The notes under the pieces were generated by a model that did no database searches, was not told where the DNA came from, and saw only the letters and a list, made by a program, of their open reading frames with translations. A program made the position numbers and the translations under genes. A stretch of 64,000 nucleotides of DNA from Hyphomicrobiales bacterium (GTDB lineage: Bacteria > Pseudomonadota > Alphaproteobacteria > Rhizobiales > Beijerinckiaceae), in NCBI GenBank assembly GCA_900473415.1, contig UCLR01000047.1:99822-163821 (forward strand), read 5' to 3'. Shown here piece after piece: positions 1-9,301 of this stretch (its first letter is position 1; every line of letters begins with the position of its first letter).

Positions 1-2
1 AA

Positions 3-1178
3 GGCGTAGACCGCCGCGTCGTCCTTGGCGGGCTCGGAGCGCTGGCCGCCAGCGGCAAGGGCGCCTTCGCAGCCTCGCCGCCGCTGCCCGCGTCGCCGGT
101 CGGCATCAACATCATCGATGTCGGCGGGGCGCTCGCGCTGATGCAGCAGGCCTTCGACGACTACCGGGCCGCCAATCCCAAGGTCGTCTCGCGCATCACC
201 TATGTGAAGGCGCCGGCGCCGGAGCTGGCGAGCAAGATCAAGGCGCAGCAGGATGCCGGCCGCGCCGATCTCGACCTCGTCCTGACCGGCTCTGATGGAC
301 TGGCCGCTGGCCTCGAGCAGAATCTCTGGCTCAAGATCTTCCCGGACTTCAACGACAAGTTCCCGAATATCGAGGAGAACTACGAGCCGGCCGCGCTCAA
401 CCTGCACAAGGTGCAGGGCGCGGGCTTCGGCACGGTGGTGAACTACTATCCCTCCGGTCCGCTGCTCGAATACAGCCCGGAGCGCGTCAAGCAGGTTCCG
501 ACCACGGCCGAGGAGCTGCTGGCCTGGGCCAAGGCCAATCCCAACAAGTTCATGTATGCCCGGCCGACCAATTCCGGTCCCGGCCGCACCTTCATGATGG
601 GCCTGCCCTATATCCTCGGCGACAAGGACCCGCAGGACCCGGTCAATGGCTGGGACAAGACCTGGACCTATCTGCAGGAGCTCGGCGAGTACATCGAGTA
701 TTATCCGGCGGGCACCGGCGCGACGATGAAGGAGTTCGGCGACGGCTCGCGCGACATCATCATCTCGACCACGGGCTGGGACATCAATCCGCGCGCGCTC
801 GGCATCGTGCCGAAGGAAGCCAAGATCCAGACGCTGAAGGGCTTCCACTGGGTCTCGGACGCCTTCTTCATGTGTGTGCCGAAGGGCATCCCGAACGATC
901 GCCTCGCGGTCGTGCTCGACATCATGGCGCATGTGCTGACGCCGAAGATGCAGGCTTACTCCTATGACGAGGGCTATCTCTATCCGGGCCCGGCGGTGAA
1001 GAACGTGCCGCTGTCGCTGGCGCCGAAGCGCAGCCAGGAAGTCATCGCGGAGTTTGGTCGGCCGGAATATGCCGACCTCATCGCCAAGAACCCGATCGAG
1101 CTGCCGCTGAAGCCCGACAAGATGGTCGTCGCCTTCCGCAAATGGGACGAGCTGGTCGGCGCCAAGCGCAAGCGCTGA
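3..1178 (+). CDS. ABC transporter substrate-binding protein (5' truncated by window edge)
   Basis: Periplasmic solute-binding component of an ABC importer, of the extracellular solute-binding protein type. The frame is open from base 3, so the true start lies outside the window. The first visible residues (DRRVVLGGLGALAAS) look like a twin-arginine signal, so the first internal ATG at 141 is not the start. The mature part runs from about residue 25 of the visible frame and is full length for a binding protein of about 370 residues. No permease or ATPase is visible downstream; they would have to be upstream. The ligand cannot be read from sequence. Two peptidases and an enolase-superfamily gene follow, so a link to peptide or amino acid use is possible but inferred. 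Confidence 0.8.
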   Translation, partial: GVDRRVVLGGLGALAASGKGAFAASPPLPASPVGINIIDVGGALALMQQAFDDYRAANPKVVSRITYVKAPAPELASKIKAQQDAGRADLDLVLTGSDGLAAGLEQNLWLKIFPDFNDKFPNIEENYEPAALNLHKVQGAGFGTVVNYYPSGPLLEYSPERVKQVPTTAEELLAWAKANPNKFMYARPTNSGPGRTFMMGLPYILGDKDPQDPVNGWDKTWTYLQELGEYIEYYPAGTGATMKEFGDGSRDIIISTTGWDINPRALGIVPKEAKIQTLKGFHWVSDAFFMCVPKGIPNDRLAVVLDIMAHVLTPKMQAYSYDEGYLYPGPAVKNVPLSLAPKRSQEVIAEFGRPEYADLIAKNPIELPLKPDKMVVAFRKWDELVGAKRKR

Positions 1179-1200
1179 GTTCGTTACAACGATCCTCGCT

Positions 1201-1308
1201 CCGTCATTCCGGGCGGAGCGAAGCGAAGACCCGGAATCCATCGTAGAACTCCGTGCTCTACGATGGATTCCGGATCGGCGCCGCTTCGCGGCTTGTCCGG
1301 AATGACGG
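1201..1308. repeat. Intergenic palindromic element (CGTCAT type)
   Basis: Imperfect palindrome of about 108 bp with terminal arms CCGTCATTCC (1201-1210) and GGAATGACGG (1299-1308). An inner perfect 17-bp inverted repeat lies at 1231-1247 and 1257-1273. It belongs to a family seen in at least six other intergenic gaps of this window. Confidence 0.8.
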
Positions 1309-1387
1309 GGCTGTTGCAGTAGCGGTTGACCCGGCGGCGATTTGGGCGAGCAATGGCGGCCATCCCAAATCCGACAGGTCACACCTC

Positions 1388-2638
1388 ATGACAGTTCACC
1401 AGCGTCCCCAGGCCATCGATCCCGCCAAGCTCGACAAGCTGGCCGAGGTCGCCATCCGCGTGGGGCTGAATCTCCAGCCGGGTCAGGACCTGTTCCTGAC
1501 CGCGCCGGTCGCGGCGCTCCCGCTGGTCCGGCGCATCGCCGAGCACGCCTACAAGGCCGGCGCCGGCATCGTGACGCCGATGCTCTCCGACGAGGAGATC
1601 ACGCTCGCCCGCTATCGCTACGCGCCCGATGCGAGCTTCGACAGGGCGCCGGGCTGGCTCTACGAGGGCGTCGCCAAGGCCTTTGCCGCCAATGCGGCGC
1701 GGCTCGCCGTGGTCGGTGACAACCCGATGCTGCTGGCGAACGAAGACCCGGCCAAGGTCGGCCGCGCCAGCAAGGCGAATTCCGTCGCCTATCAGCCGGC
1801 GCTGGAGAAGATCGCCGGCTTTGACATCAACTGGAACATCCTCGCCTACCCGAGCGCGGCCTGGGCGAAGCAGGTTTTCCCGGACGACGCCGAGGAGGTT
1901 GCGGTCGCCAATCTGGCGGAAGCGATCTTCGCCGCCTCCCGCATCAACGAGGCCGATCCGGTCGCCGCCTGGGCGGCGCATAATGCGGCGCTGAAGGCGC
2001 GGCGCAACTGGCTCAATGAGCAGCGCTTCGCCTCGCTGCACTTCACCGGCCCCGGCACCGATCTCACCGTCGGCCTCGCGGACGGGCATGACTGGCAGGG
2101 CGGTGCCTCGCCGGCCAAGAACGGCGTGGTCTGCAACCCCAACATCCCGACCGAGGAGGTCTTCACCACGCCGCATGCGCGCCGGGTCGAGGGGCATGTC
2201 TCGAGCACCAAGCCGCTCTCCTATCAGGGCTCGCTGATCGACCAGATCCAGGTGCGCTTCGAGGCCGGGCGGATCGTCGAGGCCAAGGCCGCGCGCGGCG
2301 AGGCGGTTCTGAGCAAGGTGCTCGACACCGACGAGGGCGCGCGCCGGCTGGGCGAGGTGGCGCTGGTGCCGCATTCCTCGCCGATCTCGAAGAGCGGCAT
2401 CCTGTTCTACAACACGCTGTTCGACGAGAATGCCTCCTGCCACATCGCGCTCGGCCAGTGCTATTCGAAGTGCTTCGTCGACGGCGCCAAGCTCACGCCC
2501 GAGCAGATCGCGGCGCAGGGGGGCAACAAGAGCCTGATCCACATCGACTGGATGATTGGCTCGGGCGAAGTCGACATCGACGGTGTCCATGCCGATGGGC
2601 GCCGCGTGCCGGTGTTCCGCAAGGGCGAGTGGGCCTGA
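1388..2638 (+). CDS. M29-family aminopeptidase (AmpS/aminopeptidase T type)
   Basis: Metal-dependent leucyl-type aminopeptidase that removes N-terminal residues from peptides, probably in the cytoplasm. The 416-residue length is typical of family M29. Recognisable blocks are GLNLQPGQDLFLTAPVAALP near the N terminus, the FTGPGTDLTVGL block, and EEVFTTPHARRVEGHVSSTK, which carries metal ligands in this family. The ATG at 1388 is preferred because it fits the family N terminus. The frame stays open to 1253, but that extension would be translated from the palindromic repeat just upstream. The next gene converges on it with no gap. Confidence 0.88.
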   Translation: MTVHQRPQAIDPAKLDKLAEVAIRVGLNLQPGQDLFLTAPVAALPLVRRIAEHAYKAGAGIVTPMLSDEEITLARYRYAPDASFDRAPGWLYEGVAKAFAANAARLAVVGDNPMLLANEDPAKVGRASKANSVAYQPALEKIAGFDINWNILAYPSAAWAKQVFPDDAEEVAVANLAEAIFAASRINEADPVAAWAAHNAALKARRNWLNEQRFASLHFTGPGTDLTVGLADGHDWQGGASPAKNGVVCNPNIPTEEVFTTPHARRVEGHVSSTKPLSYQGSLIDQIQVRFEAGRIVEAKAARGEAVLSKVLDTDEGARRLGEVALVPHSSPISKSGILFYNTLFDENASCHIALGQCYSKCFVDGAKLTPEQIAAQGGNKSLIHIDWMIGSGEVDIDGVHADGRRVPVFRKGEWA

Positions 2639-3676
2639 TCAGGCCGGGTTGGCGCGGAGCCAGTCCCCGAGCGACGGGCGGTGATGCCCGTCGCGGCCGG
2701 TGGTGGCCGGGGCGGCGACGAGCGCGTTCAGCACCGCTTCCTGCGTCGCCTCGGCGGCAGCGCGGAAGAGCGTGTCGATGCGGCTCTCGTTGAGTGCCCG
2801 GAGCGGCACGAGATCCTTGGGCTCGTCATGGTCGATCGGATCGGCGGTGGTGAAGGCAACCGCGATGTCGCCGCTGCCATGTCCCCAGAAGGCGCCGAGC
2901 CGGGCGAGTCCCGCGCCGCCGCGCCGCGCGACGCGGTGAAGCTGCCGCGATTCCAGCGGGACGTCGGTGGCGAGGATCAGGATGACCGAGCCGCGCTCGC
3001 CCTGCGGCTTGGCCTCCGGTGGGACGGGCCGGCGGCCGTCCGGCAGGACGAGGTCGCCCGCCGCGCCGAAATTGGCGAGCGCCAGCACGCCGAGCCTTTG
3101 TTCCGTGCCATCGAGATCGAAGCGGCGCGAGGCGGTGCCGATGCCGCCCTTGAAGCCGAAGGCGCTCATGCCGGTGCCGGCGCCGACGGCGCCTTCCGCG
3201 ACGGGGCCGGAGGCGGCTGCGTCGAGCGCGGCGAAGGCGTCTGCCTCCGTCAGGGCGCGGGCGCGGATGTCGGAGAGATAGCCGTCATTGCATTCGAGCA
3301 CGACGGGATTGACCGTGCCGGTCTCGCGTCCGATGTCGGCGTTGGCCGCGAGCGCGCGCGTCACCAGCGCGTCGAAGCCGGTGCCGACCGACAGGGTGTT
3401 GCCGAGCAGCAGCGGCGTTTCGATCTGGCCGAGCTCGGCGAGCTGGATCAGGCCGGCGCTCTTGCCGAAGCCGTTGATGACGTCGACCGCAGCGCGGACC
3501 TTGCGGCGGAACAGGTTTCCGTCATGCGGAAGCACGGCCGTGAAGCCGGTGTGGATGTCGCCCTGGCGCAGCGTGCGGTGCGCGACCCTGACGCCCGGCA
3601 CATCGGTGATCGCATTGAGAGGCCCCGGCTGCAGGATGCCGCAGGTCAGGCCGAAATCGCGCAGGCGTTGGATCAT
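2639..3676 (-). CDS. P1 family (DmpA-type, S58) aminopeptidase
   Basis: Member of the DmpA/L-aminopeptidase-D-esterase family, Ntn-hydrolase-like enzymes that self-cleave to expose a catalytic serine. The expected Gly-Ser cleavage site is present in ERGSVILILATD, roughly two thirds along the 345-residue chain, and the conserved DVPGVRVAH block is near the N terminus. A longer frame begins at 3703, but that ATG is simply the end of a CGTCAT repeat read backwards. The ATG at 3676 has AAAGAGAG upstream and is preferred. It converges on the M29 peptidase. Two unrelated aminopeptidases side by side suggest a peptide-degradation locus (inference). Confidence 0.87.
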   Translation of the reverse strand: MIQRLRDFGLTCGILQPGPLNAITDVPGVRVAHRTLRQGDIHTGFTAVLPHDGNLFRRKVRAAVDVINGFGKSAGLIQLAELGQIETPLLLGNTLSVGTGFDALVTRALAANADIGRETGTVNPVVLECNDGYLSDIRARALTEADAFAALDAAASGPVAEGAVGAGTGMSAFGFKGGIGTASRRFDLDGTEQRLGVLALANFGAAGDLVLPDGRRPVPPEAKPQGERGSVILILATDVPLESRQLHRVARRGGAGLARLGAFWGHGSGDIAVAFTTADPIDHDEPKDLVPLRALNESRIDTLFRAAAEATQEAVLNALVAAPATTGRDGHHRPSLGDWLRANPA

Positions 3677-3697
3677 GGTGCCGGGACTCTCTTTCGT

Positions 3698-3787
3698 CGT
3701 CATCGCGAGCGCCGCGAGGCCATCCCGGGGGCGTGGAGTTCTGCCGCCCCCGGATCGCTACGGAGCTCACGCTCCTCGCAATGACGG
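3698..3787. repeat. Intergenic palindromic element (CGTCAT type)
   Basis: Starts CGTCATCGCGAGC at 3698 and ends GCTCCTCGCAATGACG near 3786, with inner arms CCCGGGGGCG and CGCCCCCGG. It lies between the divergent S58 peptidase and enolase-superfamily genes. Confidence 0.75.
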
Positions 3788-3918
3788 GTCGGACGGCGCG
3801 GCACAAGCCCGTCGCAGGGCCGGCATGACAGCATCGAGAGGGTGCGGCGGCGGCAAAACAGCTAGGCTTGCCGCAACACGAAGAATCACCGGCAAAAGAC
3901 GCGGGGTTGGGAACGCTT

Positions 3919-5037
3919 ATGCAGATCAAGACAATCGAGCCTTTCATCCTCCACATTCCGGTGACCGGCGGCTCCATCGCCGATTCCACGCATCGGATCA
4001 GCCACTGGGGCGTGGTCGGCGTGAAGATCGGCACCGAGGACGGGCGTGAGGGCTATGGCTTCACCGGCACCCATGCCGATCTCGCCTCGGACCGGCTGAT
4101 CACCGCCTGCATCCGCGACTGCTATGCGCCGCTGCTGATGGGCGAGGATGCGTCCGAAATCTCGCGGCTGTGGCTCAAGCTCGCGCGCCATCCGGCGCTG
4201 CAATGGGTCGGGCGGGCCGGCATCACGCAGCTCGCGCTTGCGGCCGTCGACGTCGCGCTCTGGGACCTGAAGGCGAAGGGGGCAGGCGTGCCGCTCTGGC
4301 ATCTGCTGGGCGGGGCGAGCAAGGCCAAGCTCGAAGCCTACAATACCGATGTCGGCTGGCTCTCGATCCCGAAGGACCAGCTCGTCGAGGGCTGCCGCAT
4401 GGCGGTGGAGCGTGACGGCTTTCGGCGGCTCAAGGTCAAGGTCGGCCATGCCGATCCGATGACCGACATCGCGCGGCTGGAGGCGGTGCGCCACGCGATC
4501 GGCGACCACGTCACGCTCGCCATCGACGGCAACGGCAAATGGGACCTGCCGACCTGCAAGCGCTTCTGCGCGCGGGCGGAAGGGCTCGACATCTTTTGGT
4601 TCGAGGAGCCGCTCTGGTATGACGATGTCGGCTCCCATGCCGCGCTCGCCCGCTCGACCTCGATCCCGGTCGCGCTCGGCGAACAGCTCTATTCGCTCGA
4701 CGCCTTCCGCAGTTTCATCGCGGCCGATGCGATCCATTACGTCCAGCCGGACGTGACCCGGCTCGGCGGCATCAGCGAGTACATCCAGGTCGCCGATCTC
4801 GCCCTGGCCAGCCGGCTGCCGGTCGCGCCCCATGCCGGTGAGATGAGCCAGGTCCATGTCCATCTCGCTTACTGGCATGCTGCAACCCCCGTCCTGGAGT
4901 ACATTCCCTGGATCAAGGATGCCTTCGCCGAGCCCGCGAATGTCTCCGATGGCTATTTCCTGCGCCCGCAGCAGCCGGGCGCCGGGACGACGCCGACGGC
5001 GGAGGCCTTCGCGCAATTCGCGAGGCCGCTCGGCTGA
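3919..5037 (+). CDS. Mandelate racemase/muconate-lactonizing enzyme family protein
   Basis: Enolase-superfamily enzyme that abstracts a proton alpha to a carboxylate, with Mg2+ held in a TIM barrel. Visible signature: the KxK pair in RLKVKVG, metal ligands in AIDGNG, WFEEP and GEQL, then QPD and VAPHAGE. The Asp/His pair near the end resembles the mandelate racemase subgroup (racemase or acid-sugar dehydratase) more than the muconate lactonizing subgroup. The ATG at 3919 gives the usual start MQIKTIEPFILHIP and 372 residues; upstream in-frame starts have no family match. The substrate is unknown. The neighbouring peptidases and the ornithine-cyclodeaminase homologue hint at amino acid or amide substrates, but that is speculative. 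Confidence 0.88.
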   Translation: MQIKTIEPFILHIPVTGGSIADSTHRISHWGVVGVKIGTEDGREGYGFTGTHADLASDRLITACIRDCYAPLLMGEDASEISRLWLKLARHPALQWVGRAGITQLALAAVDVALWDLKAKGAGVPLWHLLGGASKAKLEAYNTDVGWLSIPKDQLVEGCRMAVERDGFRRLKVKVGHADPMTDIARLEAVRHAIGDHVTLAIDGNGKWDLPTCKRFCARAEGLDIFWFEEPLWYDDVGSHAALARSTSIPVALGEQLYSLDAFRSFIAADAIHYVQPDVTRLGGISEYIQVADLALASRLPVAPHAGEMSQVHVHLAYWHAATPVLEYIPWIKDAFAEPANVSDGYFLRPQQPGAGTTPTAEAFAQFARPLG

Positions 5038-5059
5038 GAGGGGTGAACAGGAGAGCGCG

Positions 5060-5491
5060 ATGTCCGATCCGTTCCTGCTTCAGCGTTTCGTCGATGCGCA
5101 GGAGAGCGTCTGGCAGACAGCGCTCTCCGAGCTGAAGGAAGGGCGCAAGCGCACGCACTGGATCTGGTTCGTCTTCCCGCAGATGCGCGGCCTCGGCCTG
5201 TCGCCGACCTCGGAATTCTACGGCGTGGCCTCTCTCGACGAGGCGCGGGCCTATCTTGCCCATCCGGTCCTGAAGGCACGCCTCCTGGCCTGCACGGAGG
5301 CGGTGCTGGCGCATGAGGGCTTGAGCGCCCATGCGATCTTCGGCTCGCCCGACGATTTGAAGTTGCGCTCCTGCCTGACGCTCTTCGATGCGGCGAGCGA
5401 GGCCGAGGACAATCTCTATCACGCGGCGCTGCGGCGCTTCTTCGACGGCGTCCCCGATCCGCGCACGCTGGAGCTGCTCGGGCTGGTCTGA
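5060..5491 (+). CDS. DUF1810 family protein
   Basis: A 143-residue cytoplasmic protein of the DUF1810 family. It shows the family blocks DPFLLQRFVDAQ, THWIWFVFPQMRGLG and FGSPDDLKLRSCLTLF. It starts 22 bases after the enolase-superfamily gene, with AGGAGAG just before the ATG, so the two may be co-transcribed. The function of the family is not established. Confidence 0.88.
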   Translation: MSDPFLLQRFVDAQESVWQTALSELKEGRKRTHWIWFVFPQMRGLGLSPTSEFYGVASLDEARAYLAHPVLKARLLACTEAVLAHEGLSAHAIFGSPDDLKLRSCLTLFDAASEAEDNLYHAALRRFFDGVPDPRTLELLGLV

Positions 5492-5502
5492 GTCGGCATG
5501 CT

Positions 5503-6471
5503 CTAGCGCGGCAGCATCGTTCCGAGGCCCTGGGCTCGTGCCTTGGTGACGACGAGGTGGGCCATCGCGAGATCGGCGAGCGCGACGCCGCGAAAGGCGA
5601 AGAGGCTGCGGCTGGCCGGTCCGTCCGGGCGAGGCTTTCCGGAAAGCTCGATCAGATCGTGCTGGAAGGAGGCGGTGGTGACCGGGTTGCCGTCGGCGCC
5701 GTAGGGCGCTCGCGACTGTTCGAGGCTGTCGGTGACGAGGAGGTCGAAGGCGGGCAGCGTCTCCGGCTGCCAGCTCCGGCCGGTATCGACCGCCGCCGCG
5801 AAAGCGCTCGCTTTCATGCGCCGGGCATCGAGGAAGGGCTCGAGGCCGGCCGCGGCCGGCACCATCGAGATCACGATGTCGCTGCGGGCGAGCAGCGCGC
5901 CGGCATCGTCGAGCACCTCCGCGCCGAGGCCGGCGGCACGCGCGGCGCCGGCGAGGTTCTCTGCGGAGCTGCGGCTGCGGCTCAGCATCAGCGCCGTGGT
6001 CAGGCCGGGATAGAGATCGCGGAAGGCGGCGAGATGGGCATGGGCCTGCAGGCCGCAGCCGACGAAGCCGATGGTCTGCGGCGCCGGCGGCGCGAGGCGG
6101 GAGGCGGCTGCGGCCGAGATCGCGGCGGTGCGGATCAGCGTGATCTCGTCGCCGTCCATCATCGCGAGAGGCAGGCCCGTCGTGCAATCGTTCACGCCGA
6201 TCAGAGAGCTGACCGTCGGCAGCATCGAGCCGGGCGCCGGGGTCGCCATCGCCACCCATTTCACCATGCCGATGCCGAGCGCGGGCGAGGCCGCGACCAT
6301 CGCCTGGAAGCCGTTGCCTTGACCGAGCATGAGGGCACTCTTCGGCAGGCTCCTGTTCAGCCCCGCGGCATGATCGCGGAAGGCCTGAAGCACGGCCTCG
6401 CGCACTTCGCGAGGCGATATGGCGAGCGAGCGGACATCGCCGCGCGAAAGATAGAGCAGGCTGTCGCTCAT
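5503..6471 (-). CDS. Ornithine cyclodeaminase/mu-crystallin family protein
   Basis: NAD(P)-dependent enzyme related to ornithine cyclodeaminase, alanine dehydrogenase and ketimine reductase (mu-crystallin). The Rossmann fold is marked by IGFVGCGLQAHAHL around residue 134, followed by the family's SRS dinucleotide-binding segment. The length of 322 residues is normal. It converges on DUF1810 with an 11-base gap. This family includes true cyclodeaminases and many reductases, so the reaction here is not assigned. Confidence 0.85.
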   Translation of the reverse strand: MSDSLLYLSRGDVRSLAISPREVREAVLQAFRDHAAGLNRSLPKSALMLGQGNGFQAMVAASPALGIGMVKWVAMATPAPGSMLPTVSSLIGVNDCTTGLPLAMMDGDEITLIRTAAISAAAASRLAPPAPQTIGFVGCGLQAHAHLAAFRDLYPGLTTALMLSRSRSSAENLAGAARAAGLGAEVLDDAGALLARSDIVISMVPAAAGLEPFLDARRMKASAFAAAVDTGRSWQPETLPAFDLLVTDSLEQSRAPYGADGNPVTTASFQHDLIELSGKPRPDGPASRSLFAFRGVALADLAMAHLVVTKARAQGLGTMLPR

Positions 6472-6576
6472 CCGATCGACTCCGTGGAGCGAGGCGAGCT
6501 GCTGCTCCCGCTACCGGGGGCCGGGATACAGCCGCGCCCGGCTGGCGTCGAGACGTCCCGCTTCGAGCTGGGACAT

Positions 6577-6606
6577 GAAAAAGGCCGCCCGGGAGGGCGG
6601 CCTTTG
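6577..6606 (-). terminator. Rho-independent terminator of the porin gene
   Basis: Read on the minus strand: AAGGCCGCCC, a 4-base loop, then GGGCGGCCTT followed by TTTC. It lies about 25 bases past the porin stop codon. Confidence 0.85.
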
Positions 6607-6629
6607 CAGGATCGCTGGTGCGACCGGTT

Positions 6630-7538
6630 TTACTTCGCGAAGACGCCGAGGCTGCTCGCGGTGATGTCGAAGGAGAGCGTCGCGACGAAGGCGGCGCCGC
6701 ACCACTTGGACTGGCTGTTGCCGGTGATGATGCCGCGCGGATCCGTCGTGTTCAGGAAGCACTCCCTCTTGGACAGGTCGGTGTCGTGGTAGCGCAGATC
6801 GGCGGTGATGTTCTTCCAAGTGTAGGAGACGCCCGCGTTCCAGTAGTTGTAGTCGGGCAGGTTGGTCGGCGGCGTGGTCGACCAGATCGCCTGGTTGGTG
6901 GTGCCGAGCCAGTAATGGCCGAACTCGCCGGAGACCGAGAGGCCCTCGAGGAAGGGCAGCATGTACTTGGCGGTGATCGAGGCGTAGGTGCCGCTCGCGC
7001 CGGTGCCGAGCCAGTCCCAGGCGTAGTAGACGTTGCCGCCGACGGTCAGGGCATCGGCGTAGGTATAGGAGACCTTGCCGTAGACCTCGGTGAAGTCGGT
7101 GTTCTTCGGCGTCCACTGCACCAGGGCGGTGTCGTAATAGGCCTTCTCGCCCGGATAGTAGTACTGCCAGATGCCGAAATCGAAGGAGAGATCGCCGAAC
7201 TTCGGGCGGATACCGCCGTAGAAGTCGATCTCGGCGTCCGGACGGGTGACTAGATCGACGTTCGACGCGGCGACGCCGACGTAGAAGAGGTTGTTGTAGA
7301 TCTGCAGCTCGGCGCTGCCCTGGATGGCGGGCTTGCGGTCCGTCTGCGAGATGCCGCGGAAGTTGTAGTCGGTCATGCCCTTGACGCTGACCGCGACGTC
7401 GAACCAGGTGATGGACGGCGCGATCGGCGCCGGCGGAGCGCCCTTCTTGCTCGGGAGATCCGCCGCGTGGGCCGCGCCCGCAGCAACAGCGGCCGAGAAG
7501 GCCAGGCCAAGAATAGACGACCGGAAGAAATCGGACAT
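6630..7538 (-). CDS. TorF family putative porin
   Basis: Outer-membrane beta-barrel protein of the TorF putative porin family. The ATG at 7538 gives a classical signal peptide ending AHA, followed by the mature start ADLPSKKGAPP, which resembles rhizobial Omp25/porin N termini. The upstream start at 7610 would bury the signal peptide and is rejected. The 302-residue chain is rich in alternating aromatic strands (GVAASNVDL, GKVSYTYAD, GVSYTWKNITADLRY) and has two Cys near the C terminus. It is a single-gene unit with its own terminator. The solute is unknown. Confidence 0.87.
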   Translation of the reverse strand: MSDFFRSSILGLAFSAAVAAGAAHAADLPSKKGAPPAPIAPSITWFDVAVSVKGMTDYNFRGISQTDRKPAIQGSAELQIYNNLFYVGVAASNVDLVTRPDAEIDFYGGIRPKFGDLSFDFGIWQYYYPGEKAYYDTALVQWTPKNTDFTEVYGKVSYTYADALTVGGNVYYAWDWLGTGASGTYASITAKYMLPFLEGLSVSGEFGHYWLGTTNQAIWSTTPPTNLPDYNYWNAGVSYTWKNITADLRYHDTDLSKRECFLNTTDPRGIITGNSQSKWCGAAFVATLSFDITASSLGVFAK

Positions 7539-7644
7539 TGACGGAGACCCCTTAGCCCGCGCGATTTGCGTTGTCCGCGTCATGAAGCGGGCGGGGTCCT
7601 TATTCGGCAAGGCGAGCTTTTGGGCGAAATGCCTATCGAAAATG

Positions 7645-7671
7645 CAAAAGCCCCCGAAACCGGGAGCTTGC
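7645..7671 (-). terminator. Probable terminator of the L,D-transpeptidase gene
   Basis: On the minus strand AAGCTCCCGG, a short loop, then CCGGGGGCTT-like pairing followed by TTTGC. The stem contains one mismatch. It lies about 80 bases past the stop codon. Confidence 0.6.
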
Positions 7672-7750
7672 TCGCCTACAACATCGGCGTTGCCGATTAT
7701 GGCCTGCGATGTTGCATTTCGGTCACGTGCGCGGCGCCTGCGCGACAGCC

Positions 7751-9175
7751 TCAGCGGGTGATCGGCTGGCTCGCATAGCCTGCGTTGGACGAATCGAGGC
7801 TCGACGTCTTCAGGCCGTTGGCACGCCGCGGCGGCAGCGGGGCGCGGATGCTGGCCGGCGCGGTCGGTGCCGCCGAGGCGACGGGCGTCGAGCCGGTCGT
7901 CATGCCCTGCTCCGCCGAGCTGGAGCTGCCGAAGACGGGCATGAAGCTCAGCGCGCGCTGCAGGAAGGGCTTCTCCTCTGCCGGGGCGACTGGCGTCGAG
8001 GACGCGCTTGCCAGCACCGGGGCCTGCAGGGCCTGGCCGGGCGCGACCCTGGCGACCTGCGTCGCAGCCGTCGCCGGGCGCGCCGCAGCCGGCTTGGCGG
8101 CCTCAACCTTGGCGGGCTCGGGCTTGGCCGTCTCTTCCGCAGGGGCGGCGGCGATCGCGGCGAGAACCGCATCGTTCTCGGCGGAGGCGGCGCGGACGGT
8201 GGCCTTCGTCTTGCCCTTGTCGTCGAAGACGACGACGCGTGGGCCAATGGCGAGCGCTTCCTCGCGGCTGACGCCGACATCCTTCGAAGCCCAGGAGGCC
8301 GAGCGGTTCAGCGCCGCGGCGCCGTTGGATATCAGGGCCTGCTTGAAGGAGGCGTGCTGGTCGCCGTCATCATAGAGAAGCCGGATCGCGGGCGTGCCCT
8401 TCGCGACGAGCGAGGCGACCTCAACCTCGTCCTGCTGGCGCTTGGCCGCGACGGCGGCGGGAGCGGAGCCGCCATTGAAGAGATAGCGGCCGCCGGCGAC
8501 CCCGACGGCGGGCTCGTCCCTGGTCACCTCGAAATAGTCGGAGCCTTCCTTCAGGTTCTTCCAGAAGGCGATGTTCGGGTCGAGCCGGTGCTGCGCCAGG
8601 TTCTTGGCCGTCATGCGGAAGGGGTAGGCCTGCATCTGCACGGCCTTCTGGCCGGCGTTCTGCGCCTCGCGCACCAGCGCGTAGATCTCGCCGATCTGGT
8701 CGTCCGTCATCGAGTAGCAGCCGGCCGAGGAGCAGGCGCCATGCACCATCAGATGCGCGCCGGTGCGGCCATAGGACCGGTCATAGGCGTTCGGATAGCC
8801 CATGTTGAACGAGACGTAATAGGACGAGTTCGGATTCATCTGCGCCGGCGTGATGGCGTAGAAGCCCTCGGGCGCCATGCGGTCGCCCTCGCGCACCTTC
8901 GGGCCGAGCTGGCCCGACCAGCGGCACATCGGGAAGGTCTTGAGCAGGGCATACTGGCCATCGGCCTTGCGCTTCCAGACCTCGAGCTCCGACTCCTTCT
9001 TGTAGGAGCGGATCAAGACCGGTTGATCCTTGTTCATGCCCTTCTCGGACATCAGCGCATAGGTCGCGCTCGGGATCGGGATCCAGTGACGGGAGGCGCC
9101 GCGGGAACGCTCTTCCTCGCAGGCGCCCAGAGACAATGCAACAAAAGCCACGAGTGCGAGTTGCTTGATTGCCAC
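7751..9175 (-). CDS. L,D-transpeptidase (YkuD domain) lipoprotein
   Basis: Peptidoglycan-modifying transpeptidase of the YkuD/YafK type. The catalytic motif HGACSSAGCYSM is at about residues 145-155 of the preferred product, with His and Cys both present. A GTG at 9175 is chosen because it directly precedes a lipoprotein signal (LALVAFVALSLGAC, lipobox LGAC); the longer frame to 9226 would put 17 residues before the signal. The C-terminal third is a low-complexity Ala/Pro/Lys-rich region, probably disordered and wall-associated. The gene stands alone between porin and accA, with a 14-bp palindrome in its upstream region. Confidence 0.87.
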   Translation of the reverse strand: MAIKQLALVAFVALSLGACEEERSRGASRHWIPIPSATYALMSEKGMNKDQPVLIRSYKKESELEVWKRKADGQYALLKTFPMCRWSGQLGPKVREGDRMAPEGFYAITPAQMNPNSSYYVSFNMGYPNAYDRSYGRTGAHLMVHGACSSAGCYSMTDDQIGEIYALVREAQNAGQKAVQMQAYPFRMTAKNLAQHRLDPNIAFWKNLKEGSDYFEVTRDEPAVGVAGGRYLFNGGSAPAAVAAKRQQDEVEVASLVAKGTPAIRLLYDDGDQHASFKQALISNGAAALNRSASWASKDVGVSREEALAIGPRVVVFDDKGKTKATVRAASAENDAVLAAIAAAPAEETAKPEPAKVEAAKPAAARPATAATQVARVAPGQALQAPVLASASSTPVAPAEEKPFLQRALSFMPVFGSSSSAEQGMTTGSTPVASAAPTAPASIRAPLPPRRANGLKTSSLDSSNAGYASQPITR

Positions 9176-9301
9176 GTCGTCATTCCCATTGAACGGCAGG
9201 CCACATTGCGACCTGTGACTTCGCAAGACGGCCGAATTGTGCCGTCGACTCGTTCTTGAGCTGTTATGCTTGACCGTTCCTTACCACAGACTCCCTGAGC
9301 C

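Noticed and set aside
3677..3703. Nine-residue N-terminal extension of the S58 peptidase
   Set aside because: The upstream ATG is the arm of a palindromic repeat, and a better ribosome-binding site serves the ATG at 3676.
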